In this document: positions 43,491 to 54,465 of the stretch, piece by piece | Position numbering within the stretch: position 1 is the first letter of the stretch | How the letters are laid out: each line of letters starts with the position of its first letter | Source of the DNA: Yponomeuta sedellus | Lineage: Eukaryota; Arthropoda; Insecta; Lepidoptera; Yponomeutidae | Direction of reading: 5' to 3' | DNA length: 64,000 nucleotides | NCBI GenBank assembly: GCA_934045075.1 | Contig: OW203726.1 | Span: forward strand, 2,028,035 to 2,092,034 | Made by a program: the position numbers and the translations under genes | Notes under the pieces: model-generated | What the model was told of the DNA's origin: nothing | Databases searched by the model: none | The model's input: the letters and a program-made list of their open reading frames with translations, nothing else

Positions 43491-43980
43491 TTATACTGAT
43501 TTCATAACTATAGCCAATGACACTTGCGCAAGCACGGAGAATCGATTGAGAACTTAATGGCCAAAATTCTTACATTAGTGTAGAATTGAGAACATGGGAT
43601 CACGAAGTAACATATGATTGGAGATAGTTTGAACTTACGTACATATAAGCCAAACACACAAAAATCTTTTAGGCCTAGAATGAACGAAATATGTAGGTCA
43701 AATTCATGCGAATGGCAAACCTTGATCCATATCTACTACGCTGAGACACAGGCGTGAGTTTCATTAGTATTATCAATGGTATTATTTCACTCTCTTTGTT
43801 CACTTGTTACCTGCGCAGATGCAGATAAAAAAACCCAGTTGCTGGCACTAGGTTTTTACCCAACGAAAGAATGCGGAAACAATATGCCCTCAGAATTTGT
43901 GTTTCTTGGGAAAGACAAAAGTCTAATAAAGCACGAAACTAGAGCAAAACAATACCCACCGTAAACCAGGTAAAATTGTA
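43491..43980. other. No gene supported
   Basis: The 62-codon frame at 43,776-43,964 has no motif. Confidence 0.35.
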
Positions 43981-43984
43981 CCCT

Positions 43985-44750
43985 TGTCTTACAAAGTCTT
44001 CGTCGATAAAATAAAGGATAAGACAGAAAAGTCGCTTTACAAGCAGCTTGTTTGTGATAAGTTGTTTTGTTGACCAATCCCTTATTACTTGTTTCGCAGT
44101 AACAGATTTCATATTATTATTATTTAGTCTTGTTCAATTCCAAATGCTGTTGCAATAGCATCTGCCTACAAACTGTTATGCAGTGTGGCGGAAACCAACT
44201 TCTGCATTTTTATTTGAATAAACTTCTTCAATCAATCAACCAATTCCCTCATCGGTCAGTCCAGGTACGTTTATACTATCAAAAATTTTTTACTCAAAGA
44301 TATTGTGAATGAAGAATAGGCTTTTTATAATTATAGCCTTTATATGTCCCACTGCAAGGCACTATGGGGTTAATTAAATTATCTTACTTACCGCGCGTGC
44401 CCACCCAGGATTGGCAACTTAAAGCGCTGAAGTAGTTGAACACTTCTGACACTCAGGTTTCCTCACGATGTTTTCCTTACAGTTAGCTACTGGTATAACT
44501 TTTCAAATAGATGTGAATAGCTGTCGAAAAAACAAAGAATGAGACAGAAAAGTCTGTTTAAAAGCAGATTTTTTATGGGCTATGGGCTAATCCCTTACTG
44601 CTTCTTTGGCATAAACTTTCATAATAATATTTAATCTTGTTTTACTCCAAAAGGACTGCTGAGAAGGCCCTCATGGGTCAATCCAGGTACGTTTATATTT
44701 ACAAAGATCTTTTTTCAAGGTCATTGTCATTAATTGACAATAGGCTTAAA
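43985..44750 (+). repeat. Direct repeat pair around Rep-2
   Basis: 43,995-44,330 and 44,530-44,745 are diverged direct repeats (AGACAGAAAAGTC..., GTCCAGGTACGTTTATA / ATCCAGGTACGTTTATA). Rep-2 (44,335-44,505) lies between them. Confidence 0.6.
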
Positions 44751-44786
44751 TACATATTCCAGTTAATCCAATATTTAGACTGAACA

Positions 44787-44999
44787 CAGTCTGTTAGCTA
44801 TGAGAATATACCTTGGCTACTATCAGATGGAATCTGGTATAGTCATGTAATAGAAATATCAGAACTAATATGTCACATAACTTTTCAAAATAGTGAAGAA
44901 AAGTTTTATACAGAGCAGGAAGTATTACACTCGTGTGCTTTCGGCGAAAACCGAAGCCTTCTCTAGAGCCCGAGGTATATTCTTAAAGCTAACAGACTG
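44787..44999. mobile_element. MITE-H copy
   Basis: Ends CAGTCTGTTAGC and GCTAACAGACTG. TA at the right, changed at the left. Confidence 0.75.
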
Positions 45000-45049
45000 T
45001 AGTTATTTTAATAGAAATTAATGTTGTTTTATAATATTGTGATTTTAAA

Positions 45050-45373
45050 ATGAAAAATTTCATAGCAAAGCATTTGCCAATATTTAGATACATCTTATTG
45101 AGCTCACACCGTACGGATGTAACTCCATTCGCATTTCAAACGCCCGTTTGCCACTTCACACACAAACTGCATGTGAAGTGCCCGTCTATTGAGTCAGCGT
45201 GCGCGCCTTTGAATACAGAATGCTTTCGATTCAGGAGTTTATTGGCCATTTTACTGCCTACACCCGCGGCACTGCTCCGCGAGTCCATCTGGGACATGCA
45301 GTATCCTGTCTTAGATTACTGTGATTCATATTGCACTGCAAATGCTAATAATGGCAATCGTTTAGAAGGGTAG
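45050..45373 (+). other. Unassigned 107-codon open frame
   Basis: Starts at an ATG and has 7 cysteines, but no signal peptide, domain or repeat match that I recognise. Average base composition and repeats on both sides make chance the simplest reading. Confidence 0.15.
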
Positions 45374-45394
45374 TCGGTGCCTAGCATCTAAAAG

Positions 45395-45660
45395 TAACTG
45401 CAAAGTAGGTAGTCGGGGCTCCGCTGTGATGCAATTTGCTTAAGCCAGATGTCGCTGCCTGTACGTAATACAGAGAATAGTGTAAAGAGGTTCGAAATTT
45501 CACTGATGCCGTGAGTTGCCCATTGGCTCAATTGGTAGAGCGCTGGCACGGATAGCCAGAGGATGCGGGTTCGAATCCCGGGTGAAATTTTTAGCCTCTA
45601 AATAGGTTTTTAAATTTGTCCTTAGCACGGGTTAGTGCATTAAAAATAAAAATAGTATAA
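45395..45660 (+). repeat. SINE-A copy
   Basis: Forward copy, not inverted, with a complete tail (CCTTAGCACGGGTTAGTGCA then AAAATAAAAATAG). Six bases are missing just after the B box. Confidence 0.8.
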
Positions 45661-45679
45661 TATAAAAGTAGGTAGATCG

Positions 45680-45835
45680 ACGACCTTTGCAAGAGACCCA
45701 GCTGGGGACAAAAAAACCCAGGTCTTGGATGTTTACACGTTTATGATGTCGTTGTTTTTGGTTCCCATGACACAGGGTATCCTAGTGTGGGGCCGGAAGC
45801 AGTGTATGTGCCTGTGAGTGAATGTTATACAAAAA
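45680..45835 (+). repeat. SINE-C copy, head truncated
   Basis: GCAAGAGACCCAGCTGGGGA to AAGCAGTGTATGTGCCTGTG. Confidence 0.75.
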
Positions 45836-46079
45836 GGCTGATACAATAATTGGTAGCTAACCTATCTTGCTACTTATAGGAAAAGTATTAGCAACCTTAA
45901 AACTGCAATAGGTAGCGAACACAATGTAAAAAAAAAACTAGAAACAAACATAAACTTTGAATCACACTATTTAAGCTGGCAAAGGTTAATACATCGTTCA
46001 TGGGGCACAGGATACGTCTTTAAAATAAATTCCCTGAATATATATTAAGTTTGAATGGAACGCGGTTCAAAAAATGTGT
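45836..46079. other. No recognisable feature
   Basis: Unassigned. Confidence 0.35.
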
Positions 46080-46355
46080 AAGGTGCACTTAGTGTCAAAA
46101 GGGCTACTATAATACTGAGGATTATTTAGATGACAATGCCGTCTGGAATTATACCATGTATAATGCGTGAGTTTTGTAAAAAATATGTGAACTCTGTATA
46201 TTAAGAAATTTGCAAAGACTATGTTTGGAATGTTTTTGTCCATATTTCCTCCAAAATGATCTAGGTACATTTTGTACTGGTCACCTAGTTTGACCTTGTA
46301 ACGTTCATTAAGCCGCAGTATCAGCGTTACTTTGAATAAAACCTTTTCATTTTAT
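46080..46355 (+). repeat. P repeat copy
   Basis: TCCAAAATGATCTAGGTACA ... TTTGAATAAAACCTTTTCAT, with an ATTTC-type tail. Confidence 0.75.
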
Positions 46356-46384
46356 TTCATCATTATACAGAAATCTAAGATTCT

Positions 46385-46830
46385 AGCACGATATTTATTC
46401 ACTACTAACTGTGCCCCGCGGTGTTACCCGCGGGTTATCGATTTTCCCATGAAAATAAGATATTTTCCCGCAAATAAAACGTAACCTACGTATTAATACA
46501 GGATGTCAGCTAACTCCATACCAAATTTGATTAAAATCGCTGCAGTTGTGACGAATTAAGAAACATGATATGATATGATACGATACGATGCGATGCGATG
46601 CGATGCGATGCGATGCGATGCGATGCGATGCGATGAGATGCGATGCGATGCGATGCGATGCGATACGATGCGATACGATACGATACGATACGATACGATA
46701 CGATACGATACGAAACGATCAATACGATACGATATGATATGATAAATTATTTATTTACACTTCCACGCACACTCACAATCTTTCGCCTTTATATTTTTGT
46801 GACGTGATGTGATGTAATGTAATGACGTAA
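46385..46830 (-). repeat. Rep-6 copy with internal pentanucleotide array
   Basis: Reverse Rep-6 (46,405-46,560 and 46,750-46,795) is split at its AGAAGTAACA region by a (CGATG)n/(CGATA)n array at 46,568-46,743. Confidence 0.75.
46568..46743. repeat. (CGATG)n and (CGATA)n array
   Basis: CGATA units at the edges and CGATG units in the centre, almost uninterrupted over about 175 bases. Confidence 0.95.
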
Positions 46831-46834
46831 TAAG

Positions 46835-46935
46835 TTTTGACCAACCCGTACTCGGCCACCGAGGCGGAGTATGGCCTGACCTTCCTGTGACCAGTGCCGC
46901 AGTAGTGGGGACTTACATGCGGGTTGATATCATCA
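46835..46935 (-). repeat. Rep-1 fragment
   Basis: Reverse, decayed: GGAGTATGGCCTGACCTTCC ... GTGGGGACTTACATGCGGGT. Confidence 0.6.
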
Positions 46936-47415
46936 TAAATTTTAAAATGTTCTTACGAGTGTAAGAACTCAGAACCAAATCAAAAGAAACAACTAAAATC
47001 CAATGGACTCTGGTATTTTCAATATTTTAGAATAAAACAAATTAATGGCGCGCTTGCTGAAGCTGTCTTATTTTTAAACCAGAGTGCATTCATTAGTTTG
47101 ACCGGTTATATAAACGATAGTACACTGCAACTTCACAGATTGACCTAGTTTGTCTTAGTTTGGCACTAGGACAAGTGATTGTATTGTGTGAAATTTTATT
47201 TATTATTATTACAAATATCAATCCGGACCGAGTGAAGTGATTGATTTTATCGATTACACCCAAGAACATTTTAACCCTTTACCATTTTAAACTGAACCTT
47301 ATCACCTTGAAATAAAGTCCAAAACCAATGAAAAATATACTACCGATGCTCTATTAAGGCCTTAACATCCTTAACCACAGCACACAGATAAATCGGCCAA
47401 AGACTAAAAGTTGTA
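46936..47415. other. No recognisable feature
   Basis: Unassigned AT-rich sequence. Confidence 0.4.
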
Positions 47416-47660
47416 TCTGATAGACAGTATATAGATAGAAAGACATTTATTGGAATAAATTAACACATCATAGGTAAGAAAAGAGATACCACTCATAGTT
47501 AGGTATATACAAAGAGAAAAAAAAAACAATTCACGGAAATACAAAATAGGACAGGGTGTGTCAATGTTGCCACAAAGGGCATCTGACTCAGCGTTGTGCT
47601 GAGGGTGTGAGCCCTCAGCCAACAGGAATACAGGAACAGCTACTATTTTTTATGTTTGTT
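47416..47660. repeat. Copy of the CTCAGCGTTGTGCTGAG repeat with LINE-type tail
   Basis: GACTCAGCGTTGTGCTGAGG then GTGTGAGCCCTCAGCC match 880-905. The left flank is a reverse poly(T)/AATAAA-type tail. Confidence 0.5.
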
Positions 47661-47859
47661 ACCAAAGTTTGCCAAGGTCAAGAACCTTTTCATGTAGAAA
47701 GAGTATCAACCATCGGAAATAGAAGATTCTGGTACGAAATTTACTTACTATAAGTCTTAAAACGTTCTCACAAGTTGACAAGGTTAAGAAGCATTTTAAG
47801 TAGAGGCGTGGGGCATCAACCAACAGAAATGAAATATTCTAGCACGAAATTTATCATAT

Positions 47860-48200
47860 CACACTAAAGGCGAATGTTTGTGAGTGTGTATGTTACTTCT
47901 TCACGTCTAAACGGGTGGAGCGATTTTAATAAAATTTGGTGCGTAGTTAGCTGTCACTCTGAAATAACACATAAGCTATGTTTTACTGCGGGAAAATATC
48001 TTTTACTATACTGGTTTTTTTTTAATGCACTAACCCGTGCTAAGGACAATTTTAAAAATTTTAATTTAAAATTTTAGCCTCTAAATAGGTTTTTTTAAAA
48101 TATCTTTTACTGTTAATGCACAATTATAATTTTCCCTAATAAACCGCGAGTAACACCGCGGGGCACAGCTAGTTTACTATAGGTGTTAAAACGTTCTCTC
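47860..48200 (+). repeat. Rep-6 copy carrying a SINE-A insertion
   Basis: Rep-6 runs from AAAGGCGAATGTTTGTGAGT to CGCGGGGCACAGCTAGTTT and is interrupted at 48,008-48,096. Confidence 0.8.
48008..48096 (-). repeat. SINE-A insertion, minimal twin-primed copy, 15-bp duplication
   Basis: AAAATATCTTTTACT flanks it at 47,993-48,007 and 48,097-48,111 without mismatch. The 89-bp insert consists only of the 3' tail in one orientation and the CTCTAAATAGG segment in the other, with poly(A) at the end. Confidence 0.9.
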
Positions 48201-48284
48201 AAGTTTGCCAAGATCAAAAAGTTTTTCAGGTAGAAAGACTACCAATAATATAAAAATAAATCGCTGAATGTGTTGGTAAGCGCA

Positions 48285-48420
48285 AATCTGGAGAGTAACT
48301 TTTTTTTGGATATTTCTTTAAGTACGTGGATGGTTCTTGCGGAGAGAAAAAATAAAAGAAATAAAGAATCGACTGTTAGGCGGTATGAAGTTCGCTGGGT
48401 CTGCTAGTTAGCAATAAAAG
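48285..48420 (-). repeat. CTAGCTGACCCAGCG-type repeat in reverse
   Basis: GGCGGTATGAAGTTCGCTGG then GTCTGCTAGTT matches 18,975 in reverse. Confidence 0.65.
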
Positions 48421-48734
48421 TAGAAACTTCTGGCTCGTAAATTATTTTATGCCACACCTGGCAATAAAGTGGCTTTTTCCGCACACTGCGCGTACAGAAA
48501 AAGCCGCTTTCTGGCCAAGTGTAGACATAAAAAGATGTACACAACACGAGAGGTAATAAAAAAATCTCTCGATCGCATATTTACGTCCCTCGCTTGCAGC
48601 TCGGGCCGCAAACTTCTGCGATCTCGCCCTTTCTTTGTATTACCACCCTAGTTGTGTAATGTACTATACTATAGGTCTTAAAAGTGGACACACTTTGACC
48701 ATGAAGGAGATATATTAGTAAAAGGGGAAGATAA
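48421..48734. other. No recognisable feature
   Basis: The 60-codon frame at 48,469-48,651 shows no motif. Confidence 0.35.
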
Positions 48735-49205
48735 AACCGGCGTGCGTGCATGCAGGGACAAATGAACGTTGATGAAGCGAAGGTGATATGTCAGGTTCAT
48801 GGCAAGTGGCAGTCCCTGGTCTCTGCCTACCTCTCTGGGATGCAGGCGTGATGTTGTCTTATGTTATGTAAGTTTTGAGGCGCTAAGGGGTGCTTATTAG
48901 CGCCACCAATGGAATAAAAATCATTATTAACTTGTTTGATAGGTAATACGTGTTTTTTTTTCAAAACTTAACAAACAAGCATCTTAATATCTGTGATAAT
49001 CATTTTTACGACATACAGCCTAGAACATAGTATCACATCAACATCCTAGGACTTTAATCGATTTCCTCTAAAAACGGCCGTTTTGGCAGAAATCCAAAAC
49101 GGATCCTAGATTCTAGACTACAGCATGCATACATACATACATAACCTCACGCATGTATCCCAAAGGGATACGCTGAGAACAGGGACCGCCACTTACCACG
49201 ATCCA
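48735..49205. repeat. LINE tail (+), Rep-G piece, LINE tail (-)
   Basis: 48,735-48,865 is an (ATGT)-family tail forward. 48,885-49,120 is Rep-G (TAGCGCCACCAATGGAATAA). 49,130-49,205 is another tail in reverse, so two LINE tails flank Rep-G in opposite orientation. Confidence 0.6.
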
Positions 49206-49879
49206 CGACAGACAGACGATCAGAGCCGATCTAGACTATATTCCAATAAAAATAGTTTTATAGAATAAAACGTTGTCACCTCTTTGTCACACATTCATAG
49301 ATGGCGTTAGGCATTTTGAAATTGCTCCAAATCGAACTTCTTAAGTTGTGGGTAGCGTAAAAAATAGAGGAAGTCAGGTAGATCATTTTCAACGCTAGTC
49401 GATCGAGAAAAATGTTTGAAATACGTAATATAATGGTAATTTACTGTTTTAAGTGCGAGATGTGTATATTAGTATCGGTATACCTACGGCTCCACGGGGT
49501 AAGTCCTTCAATATATTAAGAATGGGTGCGCTGCTCAATTAATACTAATTCTTGTCGGTCATTCAAATTCCCACCCGATTAAGTTCAGGTTTCCTCTGTT
49601 GCTACAGCCTTTGGAAACGCCCTTTATGATTGGGTAGCGCATTCCCGTATTTACTTGTATCTTTTCTACGTTGCCCCTTGACCGCCTGCTGGTTAGTTAC
49701 CCGATTGGTCGTGGTGTGTCAATCAAGGTAGAGTGCCTATTTCAACAAGTTGCAGATGAGTGGCCGAATATTAAATTAAATAAAGTGCATCGGATGAACT
49801 ATAGCACAGTTTCTTTTGTTGTCGTTTCTCTCCCGCCCAGAACTCAGCATGACAACATACGTACAAACAAACCCTTACG
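49206..49879. other. No recognisable feature
   Basis: Unassigned. Open frames on both strands run into the LINE to the right. Confidence 0.35.
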
Positions 49880-50325
49880 CCTTGCGCCTGTACCAGGGAC
49901 TGCCACTTGCCACGATCCTGACAGATTACCTTCACTTCATCAACGTTCATAAGTCGTTGCATGTACGCACGCCAGTTCCGGGTACTATTTATCTTCCCCT
50001 TTCCTAATACGTCCCCTATTTGGACGATGTATGTCCGCCTGGGACGTCCCTTACCAGCCCTTCAACTCACATCCGCAATATATATTTGTTTCGTCAATGT
50101 TCCTTCATCCTGTCCACGTCCAAACCAACGCAACATTCCTGTCTCAATTCTAGTTACTACATCCTCTTTCAGTCCACAACGTTCTCTAATCAGACTATTG
50201 CGTATTCTGTCATTCAAAGTAACACCACACATACTTCTCAAGGACCTCATTTCTACTGCATTAATCCTACTGTCTAGCATCTTTTGCCAAGTCTCGCTAC
50301 CATACGTAAGTGTTGGGGCCAACAC
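49880..50325 (-). pseudogene. Non-LTR retrotransposon C-terminal region, longest copy
   Basis: The minus strand reads MLAPTLTYGSETWQKMLDS, MRSLRSMCGVTLNDRIRN, GMLRWFGR, then in another frame GKGRPRRTYIQ-like and NWRAYMQRLMNVDEVKVICQ. It is the post-RT region (YGSETW motif) and tail of the (ATGT)n LINE, with at least two frameshifts. Confidence 0.8.
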
Positions 50326-50689
50326 ACCATTATGAGTAGGTAGTCACAAGTCATGATTTATTTTTCCATTGGTGGCACAAGTTAGCACCCCGAACCACTG
50401 ACGTTCTCACAAGTCTGCCAAGGTCAAGAAGCTTTTCAGGTAAAAGTTGTATCTACCGAGATTCCAGCAACCAACAATAGGGTTCTACATGTAGAACAAA
50501 AGGCTTTTGTATTCATCACAAATCTACGAACGTTCATAAACCTTTCCTTAAACAAAATTCAAAGAGATTGCAATTGAATGGATTGTAAACTCATCATTAG
50601 GGTATTAGCTGATAACATTAACTAAGTGGCGGTAGGGTAGTTAGCTAATTTTTTTAGCGCTGTGTAGTAACGGTTGCCTTCCTAATGAC
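50326..50689. other. Rep-G scrap; otherwise nothing
   Basis: TTCCATTGGTGGCACAAGTT then AGCACCCCGAA (50,362-50,393) is a Rep-G end. Confidence 0.4.
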
Positions 50690-50696
50690 TGCAAAA

Positions 50697-50845
50697 TATA
50701 AAAGCGGGTACTCGGGATTTTTGCTTCATTCCGATTTCGGGAGTTCTACTGAGATTATCTAGTTCGGTCTAGCTTGTTTCGGTGTTCGCAACTGTGCGTG
50801 ATTTGTTTGAACTTTGTCGTACCAGCCATACTTCGTGCAAGGTAT
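50697..50845 (+). promoter_or_regulatory. Possible core promoter and first exon
   Basis: TATAAAAG at 50,697-50,704 is followed about 23 bases later by TCATTCC (50,726), an initiator-like site. A splice donor-like CAAG|GTATGT lies at 50,839. No coding sequence follows that I can join to it. It may be a real promoter of a non-coding or out-of-window transcript, or a retroelement fragment. Confidence 0.3.
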
Positions 50846-50934
50846 GTGTTCTTGTCAGTACGCAGATTTGCGGCCTTGTTTGGAAAAACACGATTCCACT
50901 AAAACGCTCCTAGCGGAGTTTTCAGGCTTCTTTT

Positions 50935-51500
50935 TCCTTCTAAAATCACCATCGCAGGCTTTTTCATTCGGCGTTCTAAGCGTTCGTGTTTTTCTAAAAC
51001 TGGGCCAGTTTCTGAACTGAGAATTTTACCAAGTAAATAGAGTTGACTTCGTTTTTTCTCAAAAAAGATAGTGACAGAACGTTTATTTAATATTTACTTG
51101 GTGAAATTCTCAATTCATAAATCGAGTTTTCCTGTACTTGATTTTATTATTTGGTTTTTGTAAATGTTTGAATTTAGATACTTAGATCTACTACTATTTT
51201 TACTTCCAGCTTATACTAAGGGCCATTTTTTAATTGAAAATTTCGCTAAGTAAATACTTTTCTCACCAAAGAGCGTGACAGAACTTTTATTTACTTACAT
51301 CTTTTCCTTGTGAAATCTCCATCGCAGTCTATTTCAATCGGCGTTTTTTAATGAGAATGCGTGTTTTGTTAAAACTCGGCCAGTTTCTGAATTGAAAATT
51401 TCACTACGAAAATAGTTAACTGTAGTGCTGTTTCTTTGAATTTCCCAGAAAAGAGCGTTACAGAACGTTTGTACTAACGTATTTAGTAAATAGGACAATT
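50935..51500. repeat. MITE-L copies
   Basis: CTGGGCCAGTTTCTGAACTG / GAATTTTACCAAGTAAATA at 51,000-51,040 is inverted at 51,090-51,118 (TATTTACTTGGTGAAATTCT). Related pieces with GAGCGTGACAGAACGTT follow at 51,225-51,300 and 51,380-51,480, and again at 53,300-53,398. Confidence 0.6.
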
Positions 51501-51569
51501 CTATTTTTAGTTTTTGTAAATGTTAGTTTTTATCTAGTTGGACCTGCTATTAACTTCCGGCTTAAAGTA

Positions 51570-51745
51570 TGTCTGTCTTGTTGGTGTAGTAGTTAAAACG
51601 CTTGAATGTAAAGGTCGTGGGTTCGATTCCCACTGGAGGCGGCCCTACTTGTTTTGTACCAATGGCCACTGTTTAGGTGTTAATCTGCTTTTTATAGCCG
51701 TGGAAATCCTAGTTTTGGACCAGGATAAATGATTGTGTTTTATTG
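51570..51745 (+). repeat. SINE-E copy
   Basis: The tRNA-like head GTTGGTGTAGTAGTTAAAAC has B box GGTTCGATTCCC. The body CTAGTTTTGGACCAGGATAA precedes an ATTGTGTTT end. Confidence 0.65.
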
Positions 51746-51779
51746 AAGTTCTTTGTTTTTTATGTATCATTGAAGGAAA

Positions 51780-51875
51780 ACATTGGAAAATTCTCAAACC
51801 ACGTACTAAGCACATTCTCTCTCTGGAAGATAAGGCCTGTGCTCTGCAGTGGGACATTAGAGGGCTACATAACAA
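51780..51875 (-). repeat. Rep-2 fragment
   Basis: TTCTCTCTCTGGAAGATAAG then GCCTGTGCTCTGCAGTGGGA. Confidence 0.5.
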
Positions 51876-52109
51876 AAAATGCTTTTTTTAAATTTAAAAA
51901 GCTCTCCTCAACTTTATGATGATGATTCCCAGGCAATCTTCATGATTTTAGCATGTACGAGTATGTTCCAATGAATTTAAACTGTTAATAAAATATGAAC
52001 CAAACTAGAAAATTAACGTTGTAATATACGTAAAATTAAATAAATTATTTATTAATACTTTTATTGCACTTCAATAAATGTACAATATTGGCCTTTTTGC
52101 ATCTACTTA
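51876..52109. other. No recognisable feature
   Basis: AT-rich. Confidence 0.4.
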
Positions 52110-52475
52110 ATGAGATGATTTATACAGCGTCCAGTGGTATCTTCACTCACACTAGATGGGTGAAGGGACCACTCCGACGCTGTAGTGCCTGGGTCATGGT
52201 TTTATAGATGGTGTAGGCTTGCCCAGCACCTATACCATCCTGACAACTTGGTCGGCCTAGCCCACAGGAAAGACTAGTCAATACGTGCGGAGCTAACCAA
52301 CGATGTTTTCCTTCACAGTTAGCGTGTGGTATTGCGACTACAAATTCGCAAATGTACGTACCTTTAAAATAAATAAACTCATTGGTACATGCCCGCACTC
52401 GGGATCGAACCTGGGGCTCTCGCTTGCCAGTCTATGGTTCTACCTACTGAGCTACCACCGCTGTAAATGTACAAC
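52110..52475 (+). repeat. Rep-3 copy, Rep-2 scrap and SINE-D head
   Basis: Rep-3 at 52,110-52,300 (ATGAGATGATTTATACAGCG ... TGTAGGCTTGCCCAGCACCT). 52,370-52,475 in reverse is a tRNA-like head with GTAGCTCAGTAGGTAGAAC and GGTTCGATCCCG. Confidence 0.65.
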
Positions 52476-52734
52476 ACGGCGGACTTAAATATAGTTTTTT
52501 TTTTCTTCCTAAATTTTATGTTTTAGGTTTACAGGAAGTACTCCCGAAGTTTTGACTATCAGTTTTGTTTGTAAATTGTTATACAGGTAGTTTTGATATC
52601 ACTTTCGTAATGTTGAAAATGCATAGGGTTAAACGTTTTGGTTTATTTAACTATATATACTTTTAGATCAGTTTGACCTATAAACGTAGCGACGCAAAAC
52701 AACTTACTTCTGTGACTGAAAAGTAAATTAAATT

Positions 52735-52975
52735 AAATGAAAAGGTTGTACCCAAAGTAGCGCATAAGCTGGGGGTTAATGAACGTTATCATTCAAACTA
52801 AGTGTCCATTTCAAAATCTAGATCATTTTGGATTTGGGATTCCAGACATTATTGTCATCTAAATAATCCTTTGCGTTATAGAGTAGTCCTTCGGCGACTT
52901 GTAACGTTCACTAAGATGCAGTTTTTGTACGACTTTGAATAAAACCTTTTCATTTAATTTAATTTATTTAAAAAT
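52735..52975. repeat. Inverted pair of P repeats
   Basis: 52,735-52,830 is P in reverse and 52,885-52,975 is P forward, about 50 bases apart. Confidence 0.65.
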
Positions 52976-53094
52976 ACGTCAATAAAAATACAAGCATATT
53001 TGAGCTATATGTGCTAAACAAGAGTTTTCGAGTGTCTAAATATTATTATAGATCATGTCTAAGCTGTGTCTAGGTCTTACCCATCACAAAACAC

Positions 53095-53890
53095 AGTATT
53101 GTGGGAAAGATAAGATAATTTTTTTTTATTCTACACCAGGAAAAAACAAACAAAAAAATTATTACAAAGATACAGTACAATTGGTGGCCTTATTGCTTAG
53201 AGCAATTTCTTCCAGACAACCCACGATGGAGAGTTGCTGAAAAACATATTTTGAAACACTTGTTCAACACCTGTATAAGTTTTTGTAGTAAGACGGTTAG
53301 GGCCAGTTTCTGAATTCAAATTTAGCTAAGTAAATACTTAACTGTAGTGCTGTCCCTCCGAATATCTCAGAAAAGAGCGTGACAGAACGTTACAAGTATT
53401 TACAGTCTGTTAGCTTTTAGAATACACCTCGGGCTCTAGACTATAGGCTTTGGTTTTCGTCAAAGCATTCGAGTGCAATACTACTTCCTGCTCTGTATAA
53501 AACTTTTCTTCACTGTTTTGAAAAGTTATGTAGTGATATTAGTTCCAATATTTCTAGTAATCGAATATATCCGATTCCATCCGATACTAGCCGAGGTGTA
53601 TTCTAAAAGCTAACAGACTGTACTTAGACTTTTATAATAAAACTACACTGCCTATTAGGTAGAACAATAGACTATGAAGCGAGAGACCCACGTTCTATTC
53701 CCAGTGCGAGCATAAACAAAATGAATTTATGAACGTTAACGTTTTCTAAGTTGTCAACATTTGTGCAATTATAGTAGCAATACCACTTGCTAACTGTGAA
53801 GGAAAACATCGTGAGGAAACCTCAGTGCCTCACATTTTCAAATACCTTGGCGCTTGAAATTGAAAATCCCCGGTGGGCAAGAGTGGTAAG
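53095..53890. repeat. LINE tail, MITE-L, MITE-H, SINE-D, Rep-2 cluster
   Basis: 53,095-53,235 is a LINE tail in reverse. 53,300-53,400 is MITE-L. 53,403-53,620 is MITE-H with perfect ends and TA at 53,401-53,402 and 53,621-53,622. 53,645-53,720 is a SINE-D-like head. 53,755-53,890 is Rep-2 in reverse. Confidence 0.7.
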
Positions 53891-53894
53891 CTAG

Positions 53895-54150
53895 CTCGTC
53901 TAGCTCCATATCAATCTAAATTAATAACAATTTTAACATCGAAGTATTTAAGAATTAAGTCCCATCCCCTTTCTTCGGACCACGAGACGATCGGCTCGAA
54001 TGCACGCTTTTGTCGACGAAATTCCCTAAATCCGCACCTAACGATTCGCGTATTCTTTTATAATAAGAACAGCAAAGTTGTGGAACACGCTGCCTTTGTC
54101 TGTTTTTCCGGAGACATAGATAACCTGGGTGTCTTTAGATAGATAGGATT
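53895..54150 (+). pseudogene. Non-LTR reverse transcriptase C-terminal fragment
   Basis: In mixed frames it reads FYNKNSKVVEHAAF / ..RTAKLWNTLPLSVF-like and DNLGVFR. This is the 'RTAKLWNSLP..VFP..YNL..FK' box that ends the RT region of Jockey/BEL-neighbour LINEs in insects. It is frameshifted. Confidence 0.55.
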
Positions 54151-54465
54151 ATAAGTATAAGATTTCATGATTGCCATTGATAACTTTACTGAGGATTGCC
54201 GTGATTCGGTTGCTGCATATGTCACTCGTAGGTAGGTCACTAGATAATAAATAGGTCACTCATAGGGAACGTGTCAACTATAATTTATCTGGAAAATTGA
54301 AGTTATTACTTACTTTGCTCAAGGATACTTTTATTGTTCTCGAACCCTAAACACAAATTTTATTCTTTCGATTTGTAGTTTAAGATTCATCCTGCTTTAA
54401 TTTCTTCTCGACCATAAACCTTGATTTACTCACAAACACGCTGAAACAGTCTCCCCTTTTGTTTC

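Noticed and set aside
45050..45373. 107-aa cysteine-containing small protein gene
   Set aside because: No signal peptide, conserved motif, splice context or promoter visible; kept only as a low-confidence open frame.
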